NCBI GenBank assembly: GCA_002404675.1
Contig: DHKE01000064.1
Location: 1-37,103, forward strand
DNA: 37,103 bases
Source of the DNA: Porphyromonadaceae bacterium UBA4702
GTDB taxonomy: Bacteria; Bacteroidota; Bacteroidia; Bacteroidales; Muribaculaceae
Direction: 5' to 3'
Part shown: positions 8,567 through 18,339 of the stretch, in pieces
How the letters are laid out: every line of letters begins with the position of its first letter
Numbering within the stretch: the stretch's first letter is position 1
Notes under the pieces: model-generated
Database searches by the model: none
Seen by the model: the letters and a program-made list of their open reading frames with translations, nothing else
What the model was told of the DNA's origin: nothing
Position numbers and translations under genes: made by a program

Positions 8567-11500
8567 ATGCATACGCTGATAGCAAACACGGGCATACAGA
8601 CACTGACGTTCCGTATATCCATTGACATGCAAGACCGCCACAAGCAGTGGTTTCACGAGTGGTACGACAACGACAGCGGCGAGTGGAAACTCGAGCCGGT
8701 ACATGAGGTATGCTCCGAAGACCAAGGCGCGTGGCATTACCGCAAGGCTGAGCTAAGCCGCGCCGGCTTCCTCGCCGCCGGCGTGACTTCGATTGAAATC
8801 AGCGACCTGCAGCATGCCGGCATATCGCCGCTTATGGCAGACGGCGAAATGTGCAGCGGCGTGCCCGGCGAAGTCTTCAGCCTCACCTTTTCCGACAGGG
8901 CAAACTCATTCAGCGCTTTCGAGAACGAGTGGCTGCCAGCCCCGTATTTCTTCAACCGCACTGAACACAGGCAGACTTTCGGCCCGCTCAACTGGGCGCG
9001 CTTCAAGCTCGTGCCGGCTGGCGAGGCTGGCAACCGCAAGCTGTACGATGTGCTGCTCGCCTTTGACACACGGGCGAAATACGACGGTGACATAGCGGAA
9101 AGCGAAATACCCGTGTTCCGCGACCGATACGGCCTCGACATCGACCTGTCGCTGTGCAACAACACCCTTGCCCTCTTCGACTTCTGCTCCTCCGGCAAGC
9201 AGTGGAGCTACGTTGACGAGCATCTCCTGCACCTGGTGCATCCTGGCGTGGCGCGTGTCGGTCTGCTGAAAGGCAACAACATACGCCGCATGGGATATGT
9301 GGCATCCTACATATTCCTTATCGGCTACCTGCAAGAGAAGAACCTGCTGCCGGCAGTCAAGATGCACCGTGCCGACAGCGTGGTGACACGCGACGTTGAC
9401 ATGGTAATCGACATCGGCAACTCGCGCACTACGGCATTGTTGACAGAGGAACATGAGGGGCAGCAAGATTATTTCAAGCAGGTGCGTCCGCTCTCGCTGA
9501 CGGACTATACAGACATGCTGGCATACGATGATGAGGGCAAAGCACGCATACGCACCTGCGACGAGCCGTTCGACATGCGGCTGGTGTTCCGCAAGGCAAG
9601 TTTCGGCAGCTTCGGGCCGCGCGACAGCCGCCAGTTCGTCTATCCCAGCTTCGTCCGCCTCGGGCAGGAAGCCAACGTCCTGATACACCGCGCCTCTTCC
9701 GGCGACGGCAACGCCACTGGCGCGCTCTCGACATATTCCAGCCCCAAGCGATACCTGTGGGACAAGAATCCAAGCCACGAGGAGTGGCGGTTTCTCGTGC
9801 TGCCGGGAGAACCGGACGACCATGTGCTCAACCTGCCGGGCATCTCCTCGATGCTCCGCAGCGACGGACGCTTCGACCCCAATGGCGAGGGAGGGCAGTC
9901 GTCGCATTATTCGAGGCAGTCCCTCATGACACTCTCGCTGCTCGAAATGCTGGTACAGGCGCACACCCAGATCAACGGCATACTCCACCGGTCAGCTGAA
10001 CACGGCTTCGGAGACCCTGAAAAGCCACGCCGCATCAAGCGCGTCATAGTCACCTGCCCCACCGCCATGTCCAAGCTGGAACGCGAGGCTCTGCTGCGCT
10101 GCGCCGGGGACGCTGTCAAGCTGTTCTCATCGTTCTTCGGCATAGCCAAGGGCGACATGGCGGAGGTCATACCGCAGCCCGGCTCGCCCAGAGACGACAC
10201 GCCCTCGCTGTATTACGACGAGGCTACCTGCTCGCAGCTCGTGTACATGTACGGCGAGGCCGGACACAAGTACAAGGGGTGCTGCGGCGAGTTCTTCCGC
10301 CTGTACGGCAGACAGGAGGGCGACTGCCCGCCGTCGCTCACCGTCGGCTCGCTTGACATCGGAGCCGGAACGACCGACCTCATGATAAGCCGCTACACCT
10401 ACGAGAAGGGCGATGTGACCACACTGTCGCCAGAACCCGTGTTCTACGACAGCTTCTATTTCGCCGGCGACGACATGCTCAACGGCATGGTGAAAAACGT
10501 GATGCTCCTGAGCGAGGACAGCGCGTTGCGCCGCGCCCTGCACCACCTCTCCCACCAGGACTACCGCCAGCGCATGAAGAACTTCTTCGGCCCTGACCAC
10601 AACAACCAGACCCTTGCCGACCGCATGCTCCGCAAGGACTTCAACATACAATACTCCGTGCCGCTGATGTGCCATTTCCTCGAGCTGCTCAAGAGCGGCA
10701 GCAAGGACTGCATGGTGCGCTATGAGGACGTGTTCGCTGAATGTCCCCCCAACGAAAGCGTGATACGCGGATTTGCCCGCAAGACCGGGGAGCGCGGCAA
10801 CGAGGGCATCGACGTGACCAAGCTGGAATGGCGGTTTGACCGGCAGGCTGTGTCCTCTGTCGTGGAGAAGGAGTTCGAACCGCTGCTCAAGAAGGTGGCG
10901 ACCATAATGTACGCGTACGCCTGCGACCTGATACTTCTCTCAGGACGGCCGGCATCACTGCCCGCAGTGCGCGAGATTTTCCTGAAATACTACCCCGTCT
11001 CGCCTGACCGCCTCATCTTGCTCAACAACTACTATGTCGGCGACTGGTACCCCTTCGGCAACAACACAGGCTACATCACCAACCCCAAGACCATTGTGGC
11101 AATGGGCGGGCTGATAGCCCACTACGCCTCCGAACTCGGCGGAATGGACAGCTTCGTAGTCAACCTCGAGAAACTGCGCACCGGGCTGAAGTCTACGGTC
11201 AACTACATCGAGGCCTCACGCGACGGCCAGCCGATAGAGTACTTCATAACACCTGAAAACGCGCAGGGCGACCTGACCGTAAGCCAGCTGCCGGCACAGC
11301 TGACTGTGCGCCAGATCGGCATGGACACATACCCGAGCCGTCCGCTGTACACCATCGCCTTCGACCGCGCCCGCATCGCAGACCGCATACGCCGCAAGGC
11401 GTTCCTGACAGACGGCACTACGCTGACTGACAACCAGGTCAGAGCATTGACTATGAACGCCATAGACGCCCTGCGACAGCGCATGCCATTCAAGCTGACA

Positions 11501-11656
11501 ATACAGCGCGACAGCGACGACAAGGAAAGCCTCTCAATAGTTTCCGCAATCGACCGACACGGCAACGAAGTCCAAGACGGGAACCTGGAGATACACATCC
11601 AGAGCCTCGGCACAGACGACCGCTACTGGCTCGACTCAGGCGCGTTTAACTTCTGA
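8567..11656 (+). CDS. SrfB-like actin/Hsp70-fold ATPase
   Basis: This 1029-residue protein shows the three signature motifs of the sugar kinase/Hsp70/actin fold: phosphate-1 VIDIGNSRTTALL (D282), phosphate-2 SLDIGAGTTDLMI (D597, T602-T603, D604) and an adenosine motif ILLSGRPASLPAVREI (about 789-804). Size, motif spacing and the next-door SrfC-like gene fit the SrfB family, first named in Salmonella as SsrB-regulated factors. The first 275 residues form a separate beta-rich region of unknown role. I see no signal peptide, so it is probably cytoplasmic. By family logic it should bind and hydrolyse ATP and change conformation or polymerise. The leader before the ATG is AT-rich with no Shine-Dalgarno sequence. 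It is the first gene of the ten-gene operon; the next gene starts 11 nt later. The family call comes from motif recognition, not from an alignment. Confidence 0.8.
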   Translation: MHTLIANTGIQTLTFRISIDMQDRHKQWFHEWYDNDSGEWKLEPVHEVCSEDQGAWHYRKAELSRAGFLAAGVTSIEISDLQHAGISPLMADGEMCSGVPGEVFSLTFSDRANSFSAFENEWLPAPYFFNRTEHRQTFGPLNWARFKLVPAGEAGNRKLYDVLLAFDTRAKYDGDIAESEIPVFRDRYGLDIDLSLCNNTLALFDFCSSGKQWSYVDEHLLHLVHPGVARVGLLKGNNIRRMGYVASYIFLIGYLQEKNLLPAVKMHRADSVVTRDVDMVIDIGNSRTTALLTEEHEGQQDYFKQVRPLSLTDYTDMLAYDDEGKARIRTCDEPFDMRLVFRKASFGSFGPRDSRQFVYPSFVRLGQEANVLIHRASSGDGNATGALSTYSSPKRYLWDKNPSHEEWRFLVLPGEPDDHVLNLPGISSMLRSDGRFDPNGEGGQSSHYSRQSLMTLSLLEMLVQAHTQINGILHRSAEHGFGDPEKPRRIKRVIVTCPTAMSKLEREALLRCAGDAVKLFSSFFGIAKGDMAEVIPQPGSPRDDTPSLYYDEATCSQLVYMYGEAGHKYKGCCGEFFRLYGRQEGDCPPSLTVGSLDIGAGTTDLMISRYTYEKGDVTTLSPEPVFYDSFYFAGDDMLNGMVKNVMLLSEDSALRRALHHLSHQDYRQRMKNFFGPDHNNQTLADRMLRKDFNIQYSVPLMCHFLELLKSGSKDCMVRYEDVFAECPPNESVIRGFARKTGERGNEGIDVTKLEWRFDRQAVSSVVEKEFEPLLKKVATIMYAYACDLILLSGRPASLPAVREIFLKYYPVSPDRLILLNNYYVGDWYPFGNNTGYITNPKTIVAMGGLIAHYASELGGMDSFVVNLEKLRTGLKSTVNYIEASRDGQPIEYFITPENAQGDLTVSQLPAQLTVRQIGMDTYPSRPLYTIAFDRARIADRIRRKAFLTDGTTLTDNQVRALTMNAIDALRQRMPFKLTIQRDSDDKESLSIVSAIDRHGNEVQDGNLEIHIQSLGTDDRYWLDSGAFNF

Positions 11657-11667
11657 CACCACACGAC

Positions 11668-14502
11668 ATGACACACGACATAGACAGACATATATCCATA
11701 ATCAACGACGCTCTCGCATGGGCGCAAGAGTACGGCAAGAACTCATTCCCCGCAGAGCAGTTCAAAAACTACCGTCGCGAGCTGGCCAAGATACGCGGCG
11801 TACTGTCGTCCAAATGCTCCGCCGCAGCATACGGCGAGAGCCAGGTGGGCAAGTCATACCTCATGAGCAGCCTCCTCTCCTCCGCCGACTGCCCCTTTGA
11901 GATTGAGAACGGAGGCAGGAGGTACAGCTTCATCGACGAGCTGAACCCAAGCGGCGGCAACAACGCCAAAATCGAGTCCACCGGCGTTATAACACGCTTC
12001 ACCATGAGCCGCCCGGCACAGAAGCCAGATGGAATGATACACGTCTCCATCCTCTCCGTGCTTGACATAATACTCCTGCTGGCAGACTCGTATTACAACG
12101 ACATCAAGATAGACCCGGACAAGTCGCTGTCCGCCAACTCGATAAACTCCAAGCTGAACGAACTCGCCACGCTGTGGAGCGGCAAGCCTGCGCAACAGGA
12201 CATCATAACCGAAGACGACATCCTCGACATCAACGACTACATACGCGAGGTGATAGGCAACGCCGCTGCAGCTGTCTACCAGTCCAACTTCTGCAAGGTC
12301 GTCGCACCGGTCATTTGCCGTGTCCCGCACCAGTGCTGGCCGGACGTGTTCAGCCTGCTGTGGAACCAGAACGCCGAGATAACCCGGCTCTTCGCCACCC
12401 TCATCAACGCCTGCGAGAAAATCGGCTTCCGCCGCGAGGTGTTCGTGCCTTTCGACGCGGTGCTGCGCAGCAAGGGCACTCTGCTCAAAATAGAATGGCT
12501 CGACACAGTATGCGGCGCGAAGCCTGCCGTCAGCGACGACGGCAGCAACGACGACGTGCCGGTCACGGACATCTATGACGCGGCAGGCCAGCTGGTTGCC
12601 CGCGACTTCAACAAGGGGGAACTGTCCGCCCTGACAGCCGAACTGACATTCGAGCTGCCCACGCAGCTTGCCGAGGAGCGAAAATTCCTCGACCGGATGG
12701 ACTTGCTCGACTTCCCCGGAGCAAGGTCACGCGAAAAATACAAGGAGAGCGAAATCGCCACCGTGCTGCCACGCATGTTGCGGCGCGGCAAAGTCGCGTA
12801 CCTGTTCAACAAATACTCGCGCTCGCAACAGATAGGCTGCGTCCTGTTCTGCCACCACAACGACCAGAAAGCCGAACCAACCATCGGCGACACGATAAAC
12901 AGCTGGATAGAGGACAACATCGGCAAGGACGCGCAGGAGCGGACACGGATGCTGCAGGACACCCGCGGCATCTCGCCGCTGTTCCTCATCGCCACGAAAT
13001 TCAACATCGACCTGGAGTGCACCAAGACCGACAAGCCGGACGGCACATCGACCCTCGACAAGCACTGGGACCGATTCGACACAGTGCTGCCCGAAATTGT
13101 CGGCCCGAGCAAGTGGCTCGACCAGTGGACTGTATCTGCCGGTGTCGCCAAGCCGTTCCAAAGCATCTACCCGCTGCGAGACTTCTACTGGTCTGCCAAA
13201 AACGGCCTGTTCGACGGCTACAGCGACGGCGAGACGAAATCGCCGGAGAAGAGCCCCCATTTCCACCCCGGCTTCCCGGGATACATGGACTGCCTCAGGA
13301 GAAGTTTCCTCAGCAACCAGTTCGTCCGTGACCATTTCGCCAGCCCCGAAAAGACATGGGAAGAAGTCGCCACGCTGAACAACGACGGCTCGAAGCCCAT
13401 AATCCGTGACCTCGGCGAAATATCGGGAGTGCTGGACGAGGCGCGCCGCAAGAGATGCCTCGAAAGGCTCATTGCCCTCAAAAAGGCTATCGACAGCACA
13501 TTGCGAGTGTATTACGACGACACCGACGACGAGGCCAAAGACAAGAAAGTCCGCGCCATAGCCGGCCAGATACGGCGCACCCTGACGTCAGCTATCGCCC
13601 GCGACCCAGGCACATTCGGCGGTGTGATAGACCGCCTTATGGTCAGCCCCGAGGCGATACGCAACATGGCATACGACATCATGGTGCTTCACACCGACAA
13701 GCCCCGCGACTTCAACAACATCAACATACTCCACGCAAATGCCGGCATTGACTCCGCCGCCCCGAGACAGGAGAACGTCAGGCGGCTCATGTCCTTCACC
13801 CAGCTTGACACAGAGGACGAACTGAGCGAATACCTGAAGTCACAGGGCACGACTATCGATGAGGTCATCTCCGGCGACACGAACAAACTCGCCACAATCG
13901 GAGGCGTCATCACCAAGCATGCCACCGGCTACTGGACAGACCACCTCAACCGCGCCGCAGCGGAGATGTCAGAGACACTGCCCTGCGCCGACGAGCTGGT
14001 GTTCATGCTCACAACCCTGTTCAGCAAGCTGGGCGCAGACCGCGCCATGGCAGAGCGCATCGACCGCTACACATCGCTGTTCGGCACTGAGGAGCAGATA
14101 AACGCTATCGGCGACTACGCCTCGCTAACGCTCAACAGCTTCGTCAGCACCGTAGGCCGTGAATATATGCCCGACAGCGAGCTGGAGAACCTGCGCAGCA
14201 AGGCCGTCCGCTGCAACATCGCCATTGACCTGTCGCCCACTGCATGGGAAAAAGCCGCCGAGCCGCAGCCGCTCGAGGAGACCCTCCGCGTGTTTGACGA
14301 CGCGGCAAAAATACTCAACAGCCAGCACGTCAACATGGACGCGCTGCGCCGGCTGCCATTCTGGAGCAACTACTACAAATGGGAAAACCTCGTGTTCATC
14401 GGCCTGCTCTACTCGTCAGACATCTCGCACTGCGACCCCATCAGCAACGGCAAAGTCCGGGACTTGATAGACCGCAACCAGGCTCTTTACTCAGGACAAT
14501 GA
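11668..14502 (+). CDS. SrfC-like P-loop GTPase
   Basis: The 944-residue protein carries a Walker A motif GESQVGKS (G56-S63). It also has a DFPG motif (D348-G351) that fits a G3 DxxG element and an ATKFNID stretch (T443, K444, D448) that resembles G4. The large spacing between G1 and G3 and the long helical C-terminal half are dynamin-like in layout. Together with the upstream SrfB-like gene this matches the SrfC/putative virulence factor family. There is no signal peptide, so it is predicted cytoplasmic or peripheral on the inner membrane. It probably hydrolyses GTP and may remodel or sense membrane, by analogy with dynamin-like proteins only. Residues around 340-360 (FLDRMDLLDFPGARS) are the best conserved-looking part. 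The next gene begins one base after its stop, implying translational coupling. Confidence 0.75.
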   Translation: MTHDIDRHISIINDALAWAQEYGKNSFPAEQFKNYRRELAKIRGVLSSKCSAAAYGESQVGKSYLMSSLLSSADCPFEIENGGRRYSFIDELNPSGGNNAKIESTGVITRFTMSRPAQKPDGMIHVSILSVLDIILLLADSYYNDIKIDPDKSLSANSINSKLNELATLWSGKPAQQDIITEDDILDINDYIREVIGNAAAAVYQSNFCKVVAPVICRVPHQCWPDVFSLLWNQNAEITRLFATLINACEKIGFRREVFVPFDAVLRSKGTLLKIEWLDTVCGAKPAVSDDGSNDDVPVTDIYDAAGQLVARDFNKGELSALTAELTFELPTQLAEERKFLDRMDLLDFPGARSREKYKESEIATVLPRMLRRGKVAYLFNKYSRSQQIGCVLFCHHNDQKAEPTIGDTINSWIEDNIGKDAQERTRMLQDTRGISPLFLIATKFNIDLECTKTDKPDGTSTLDKHWDRFDTVLPEIVGPSKWLDQWTVSAGVAKPFQSIYPLRDFYWSAKNGLFDGYSDGETKSPEKSPHFHPGFPGYMDCLRRSFLSNQFVRDHFASPEKTWEEVATLNNDGSKPIIRDLGEISGVLDEARRKRCLERLIALKKAIDSTLRVYYDDTDDEAKDKKVRAIAGQIRRTLTSAIARDPGTFGGVIDRLMVSPEAIRNMAYDIMVLHTDKPRDFNNINILHANAGIDSAAPRQENVRRLMSFTQLDTEDELSEYLKSQGTTIDEVISGDTNKLATIGGVITKHATGYWTDHLNRAAAEMSETLPCADELVFMLTTLFSKLGADRAMAERIDRYTSLFGTEEQINAIGDYASLTLNSFVSTVGREYMPDSELENLRSKAVRCNIAIDLSPTAWEKAAEPQPLEETLRVFDDAAKILNSQHVNMDALRRLPFWSNYYKWENLVFIGLLYSSDISHCDPISNGKVRDLIDRNQALYSGQ

Positions 14503-14503
14503 C

Positions 14504-17290
14504 ATGGAAGACAAGCACACATTCATAGGGAAACGGAAAGTCTGCAGCACAGACCCTTGCGACTTCACAGACTACCAGGGCATCGGCAGCGACCCGATGT
14601 ACAGACGGTACGAGAGCGTGCGGAGCATCGTCGGCCACGTCATTGACCCGGCCTTCACGCACTTCCTCGCAGCTCCGGACTATTCCACAGAAGAAGATGT
14701 AATCAACTGGTACATCGACGACTGGACGGAAACCCCGGAACGGCTCGCGGACATGACAGGCGACAAGCGGACACGGTACGCCGCCGTGAGAGACGCGACC
14801 TTGGCGCATTACCGCGCCGCGCTCGACAGCCTTTCGGGCGACGAGCTGCAGATCATGCTCGGGGCTTTGGTCAGCGCCGGCGACGACGAGCTGACATTCG
14901 GCTGCGACGGCAAGGTGTTCACAGTCGCATGGGGCATGAGGGTTGACACCAGCAAGCACCCCGTAACCGGCGAGGTGATACACGAATCGCCATACCGCGT
15001 CAAGCACGACGTGACTTTCGACCCGGGCGAACACGGACGCATAGCCTCTCCCCTCGGCGGCAAAATCGCGCTCGAGGAGGACGCGGAAATAACGCAAAAC
15101 GACATACCTGCAGTCGAGGCAGACAGCGGCTACGAGTTTACCGGCTGGCAGCCCGCGCCCATCGGCGCGAAAGTCACCGGCGACCTCTTATTCACAGCAG
15201 CATACCGCGTGGAGATACCCACACTCCCGGCGCCAGACCCCGTACCCGTTCCAGAGCCGCAAGATGCCGTATGCCGCTTCAACGCCGGCCTGCACGGCTC
15301 GCTGCGCGGCGAGGGGATATTGACACGCCCCCTCGGCTATGTGCTGACGCCAGCCGACATTCCGCAGGTCATGCCCGAAAAGGGATGGACGTTCAAGGGC
15401 TGGTCTGCAAATCCGCTGAACGTTTGCCTCAACGGCGACATGACTTTCGAGGCCGTCTACGAGAAGAAACAGCCTTGGTACAAGCGGCTGTGGAACAGCT
15501 GGCTGAAATGGCTGCTGCTCGCCCTGCTGGCACTGCTCCTGCTGCTCCTCCTCTCATGGCTGTTCCCCAACTGCCGCGGCTGCACGCACACAGTCAACGG
15601 CGTGGCTGACCTCGACCGCGTCGTCACCGCAACAGGCGACACGATAGACGACAACGGATATGTCAAGCCCATACCCCTCAACGACGGCAAGCTCCCCGAC
15701 GGCGAAGCCATCGTCGCCCCCGTGCGCGGCGAGGACGGCAAAGCACCCAACATAATCCGCAACCCTGGTGTGCCGCCAGTCATGGCAAACCGCCTGTTCC
15801 TCTTCCTCGAGGACGAAAGCGACAGCGTGGACGCGCTCGCCGACGACTTCAAGAAGGCCTACCCCGACGACAATTACAGCATCGTCGGCTACGACCGCGA
15901 CGTGAAGTCGCTCGTCATACAGATACCCGAAAACGAGCGCGACAACATACGCCAGACCATCAACCAGCGCATTCCGAACCACCGCTTCCTCGTCTTTGAC
16001 GAGCAGATATACGAAATCAACGCAGACCTCAAAGGGGCGAGCGACACCTACTCCGGCGCGGCAAACGGCTGGCACATCGACGCTGTGCGTGCGCGGCAAG
16101 GGTGGAACATCACCAAAGGCTCGCCCGAAGTCACCGTCGCTGTCGTTGACGACGGCATCGACGCGGGACACCCGATGTTCACCGGGCGCATCAAGGACGC
16201 ATACAACGTCTACACGCAGAACAACCGCCTGAGCCGAGGCGTGGGACACGGCACACACACCGCCGGGCTTGCCGCCGGCTCACTGCAATACCTCAGCCGC
16301 GGCGCAGCCGGCATCGCCCCGGACTGCAAGCTGATGCCCGTCCAGGTCGTTGACAACAGCGTCTGCCCGATGTCCGCCCTCGTGAGCGGCATCATGTACG
16401 CCATCCACAAAGGCGCGGACGTGGTCAACATATCCATTGCACCCACGTTCCAAGGGCTGAACGCACTCCCCGTAGAGGCGCAGCGCGAGATAATGGACTC
16501 GCAGTTCAAGAATGTCGAGAAGCTGTGGCTGCGCGTCACCAGACTCGCCGCAAGCAAGAGGACAATACTCGTGTTCGCTGCAGGCAACGACGACATCCTC
16601 TCCGGCATACCCCCCGAGAACCGCACACAGTCAGCCATAACCGTCGGCGCGGTTGACAGCCGCCTTTACCCTACCGACTTCACCAACTACGGCACATGCA
16701 CCGACATCTCCGCCCCCGGCAAAGGAATATACTCAGCATACCCCGTAGGCAGCTTCACCAGCTTCGACGGCACGAGCATGGCCGCGCCCATAGTCACCGG
16801 CACGATAGCGCTGATGAAGTCGCTCAAAAAAGACCTCACCGTAGAGCAAGCATACAACGTCCTATACCGCACCGGAGCCGACGTGTACGGCAACATGCCG
16901 CCCCTCGTGCAGGTAGACCGTGCATTGGAGGGCGTACGCAAAGGCGACTTCAGCAAGCCCGCCCCACGCCAGATGCAGCCAGTGCCGCGTGACACGATCG
17001 GCACAGACACCGGAAAAGGCAACGGCGAGAACACAGACATAACTGTGATGGTCGAACCAATACGAGGAGGCACAACAGACGGCCCGATTGACGACCCGAC
17101 CGCACCCAATGACAACCGAAGCCGAAAAGTGCGGGGACGCGGCAATGAAGTAGACCCGCCTGCCCCCGGCAACAACGGCAGCGACTACGACCGGATAAGA
17201 GAACTAATCGAATATTACGAAAGGAAAATAGCAGAACTGGAAGGCCAGCTTCCTGAAAATCAGAACAACAGAAAAAAGACCAAGAAATGA
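14504..17290 (+). CDS. Membrane-tethered subtilisin-family (S8) protease with Listeria-Bacteroides repeats
   Basis: The 928-residue protein has four parts. Residues 1-160 are unrecognised. Two InlB B-repeat-like modules lie at about 164-240 and 255-325 (GYEFTGWQPAP, GWTFKGWSANP). One transmembrane helix at about 333-354 is preceded by lysines and arginines. A propeptide-like region precedes a complete S8 domain with D549 (VAVVDDGID), H582 (GHGTHTAG), N695 (FAAGNDD) and S758 (DGTSMAAP), so the protease looks active. A charged helical tail (IRELIEYYERKIAELEGQL) ends it. The positive-inside rule places the repeats in the cytoplasm and the protease in the periplasm, unusual because such repeats are normally extracellular. 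The absence of a signal peptide agrees with that topology. Its stop overlaps the next start by 4 nt. The likely role is cleavage of a partner or invading protein in the periplasm. Confidence 0.88.
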   Translation: MEDKHTFIGKRKVCSTDPCDFTDYQGIGSDPMYRRYESVRSIVGHVIDPAFTHFLAAPDYSTEEDVINWYIDDWTETPERLADMTGDKRTRYAAVRDATLAHYRAALDSLSGDELQIMLGALVSAGDDELTFGCDGKVFTVAWGMRVDTSKHPVTGEVIHESPYRVKHDVTFDPGEHGRIASPLGGKIALEEDAEITQNDIPAVEADSGYEFTGWQPAPIGAKVTGDLLFTAAYRVEIPTLPAPDPVPVPEPQDAVCRFNAGLHGSLRGEGILTRPLGYVLTPADIPQVMPEKGWTFKGWSANPLNVCLNGDMTFEAVYEKKQPWYKRLWNSWLKWLLLALLALLLLLLLSWLFPNCRGCTHTVNGVADLDRVVTATGDTIDDNGYVKPIPLNDGKLPDGEAIVAPVRGEDGKAPNIIRNPGVPPVMANRLFLFLEDESDSVDALADDFKKAYPDDNYSIVGYDRDVKSLVIQIPENERDNIRQTINQRIPNHRFLVFDEQIYEINADLKGASDTYSGAANGWHIDAVRARQGWNITKGSPEVTVAVVDDGIDAGHPMFTGRIKDAYNVYTQNNRLSRGVGHGTHTAGLAAGSLQYLSRGAAGIAPDCKLMPVQVVDNSVCPMSALVSGIMYAIHKGADVVNISIAPTFQGLNALPVEAQREIMDSQFKNVEKLWLRVTRLAASKRTILVFAAGNDDILSGIPPENRTQSAITVGAVDSRLYPTDFTNYGTCTDISAPGKGIYSAYPVGSFTSFDGTSMAAPIVTGTIALMKSLKKDLTVEQAYNVLYRTGADVYGNMPPLVQVDRALEGVRKGDFSKPAPRQMQPVPRDTIGTDTGKGNGENTDITVMVEPIRGGTTDGPIDDPTAPNDNRSRKVRGRGNEVDPPAPGNNGSDYDRIRELIEYYERKIAELEGQLPENQNNRKKTKK

Positions 17291-18327
17291 ACGAAAGACT
17301 GCAATTCTCATGGGGACACATCATCGCCTTCGTCGCGCTGATTGCCGTGAGCTACATATCATTCATGGGCATGACATACCTCACAGCCGGCAACTTCGTC
17401 ACCGCGCTGCTGGTCATGGCCGCAATAGACATCATCTTCATGCTCTTCTTCATCGGGGCGCAGCAGATGAAAGCCTCCGGCGAACACATCAACCGCAAGA
17501 TAATATTCGAGCGAATATTCATCTTCGGCTCGCCGATAGTCTTCATCGCAGCAATGATGCCCATGTCGCACTTCTGGACAGTCAAGAGCAACGAGAAGCA
17601 GATAGTGGGCACATTCCGCGGGGCAATCAGCAGCGCAAAGCAGCTGTTCCCCGACTACGAGAAATACTCCGAAGACCGCATTGCAGCCTACGGCAAGTCG
17701 CTCGACCAAATCATCAACGGCGGCGACCCCGGCCTGTTCCGCAAGGCAGGGTTCACAGAAGGCAAGACAGCCATCCAGAAGCAGAACATGCTCGAAACAC
17801 TGCGCCTGCAGCTCCTCTCCGAAAACTACACCGCAATCAAGAAACCCGCCACCGAATGGCTCGACAACGCCACGCAGTCCGCCAGCATCTGGAACGTCTT
17901 CCTGCTCGGCAACACACGCGAAATCAAAGAAACGCTCGTGCAGTGGGAGACCAAGCTGAAAGGCTTCAGCGGGAAACAGATGTCAAACGAGGCGTTGCTC
18001 AACGAAGTGCCGCAGTTCAGCAGCAGCGGCGTGTCAGCCGCCCTGTCGCAGCTCGACCAGATGAGCGCCAACTTCACCCAGTGGCGCCTCCCCGCATGGC
18101 CAGGCATCATCTTCGGCATCGTCATCTACCTCATGCTCCTCTTCCCCTACATCCTCCAGGAACGCCACACCAAGAGCATCTACCGCCTAATCGGCAATGA
18201 ACACTCGCGACAGGCTGACAACGGCGGCTGGTCATCTTTTGGAGACAACAGCAGCGACAAGAAAAGCACGGGCAAGAAAGGCGGAGACAGCACCAATGGC
18301 GACGACAGCTTCCTCACATCATTCTAA
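17287..18327 (+). CDS. Four-transmembrane inner-membrane protein of unknown function
   Basis: The 346-residue protein has predicted helices at about 11-31, 36-57, 77-97 and 272-293. Residues 98-270, largely helical and free of recognisable motifs, would face the periplasm; the basic, Ser/Gly/Lys-rich C-terminal tail (294-346) would face the cytoplasm. I do not recognise a family. Its start codon overlaps the stop of the protease gene (ATGA), so the two proteins are probably made in fixed ratio. A periplasmic loop of about 170 residues next to a periplasmic protease makes it a candidate substrate, regulator or channel partner, by inference only. Confidence 0.8.
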   Translation: MNERLQFSWGHIIAFVALIAVSYISFMGMTYLTAGNFVTALLVMAAIDIIFMLFFIGAQQMKASGEHINRKIIFERIFIFGSPIVFIAAMMPMSHFWTVKSNEKQIVGTFRGAISSAKQLFPDYEKYSEDRIAAYGKSLDQIINGGDPGLFRKAGFTEGKTAIQKQNMLETLRLQLLSENYTAIKKPATEWLDNATQSASIWNVFLLGNTREIKETLVQWETKLKGFSGKQMSNEALLNEVPQFSSSGVSAALSQLDQMSANFTQWRLPAWPGIIFGIVIYLMLLFPYILQERHTKSIYRLIGNEHSRQADNGGWSSFGDNSSDKKSTGKKGGDSTNGDDSFLTSF

Positions 18328-18339
18328 CACGCACCTGAC

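Noticed and set aside
8906..9988. Long minus-strand open frame opposite the SrfB-like gene
   Set aside because: It is a shadow of GC-rich codons; the translation is Ala/Val/His-rich without motifs and there is no promoter, while the plus strand encodes clear ATPase motifs.
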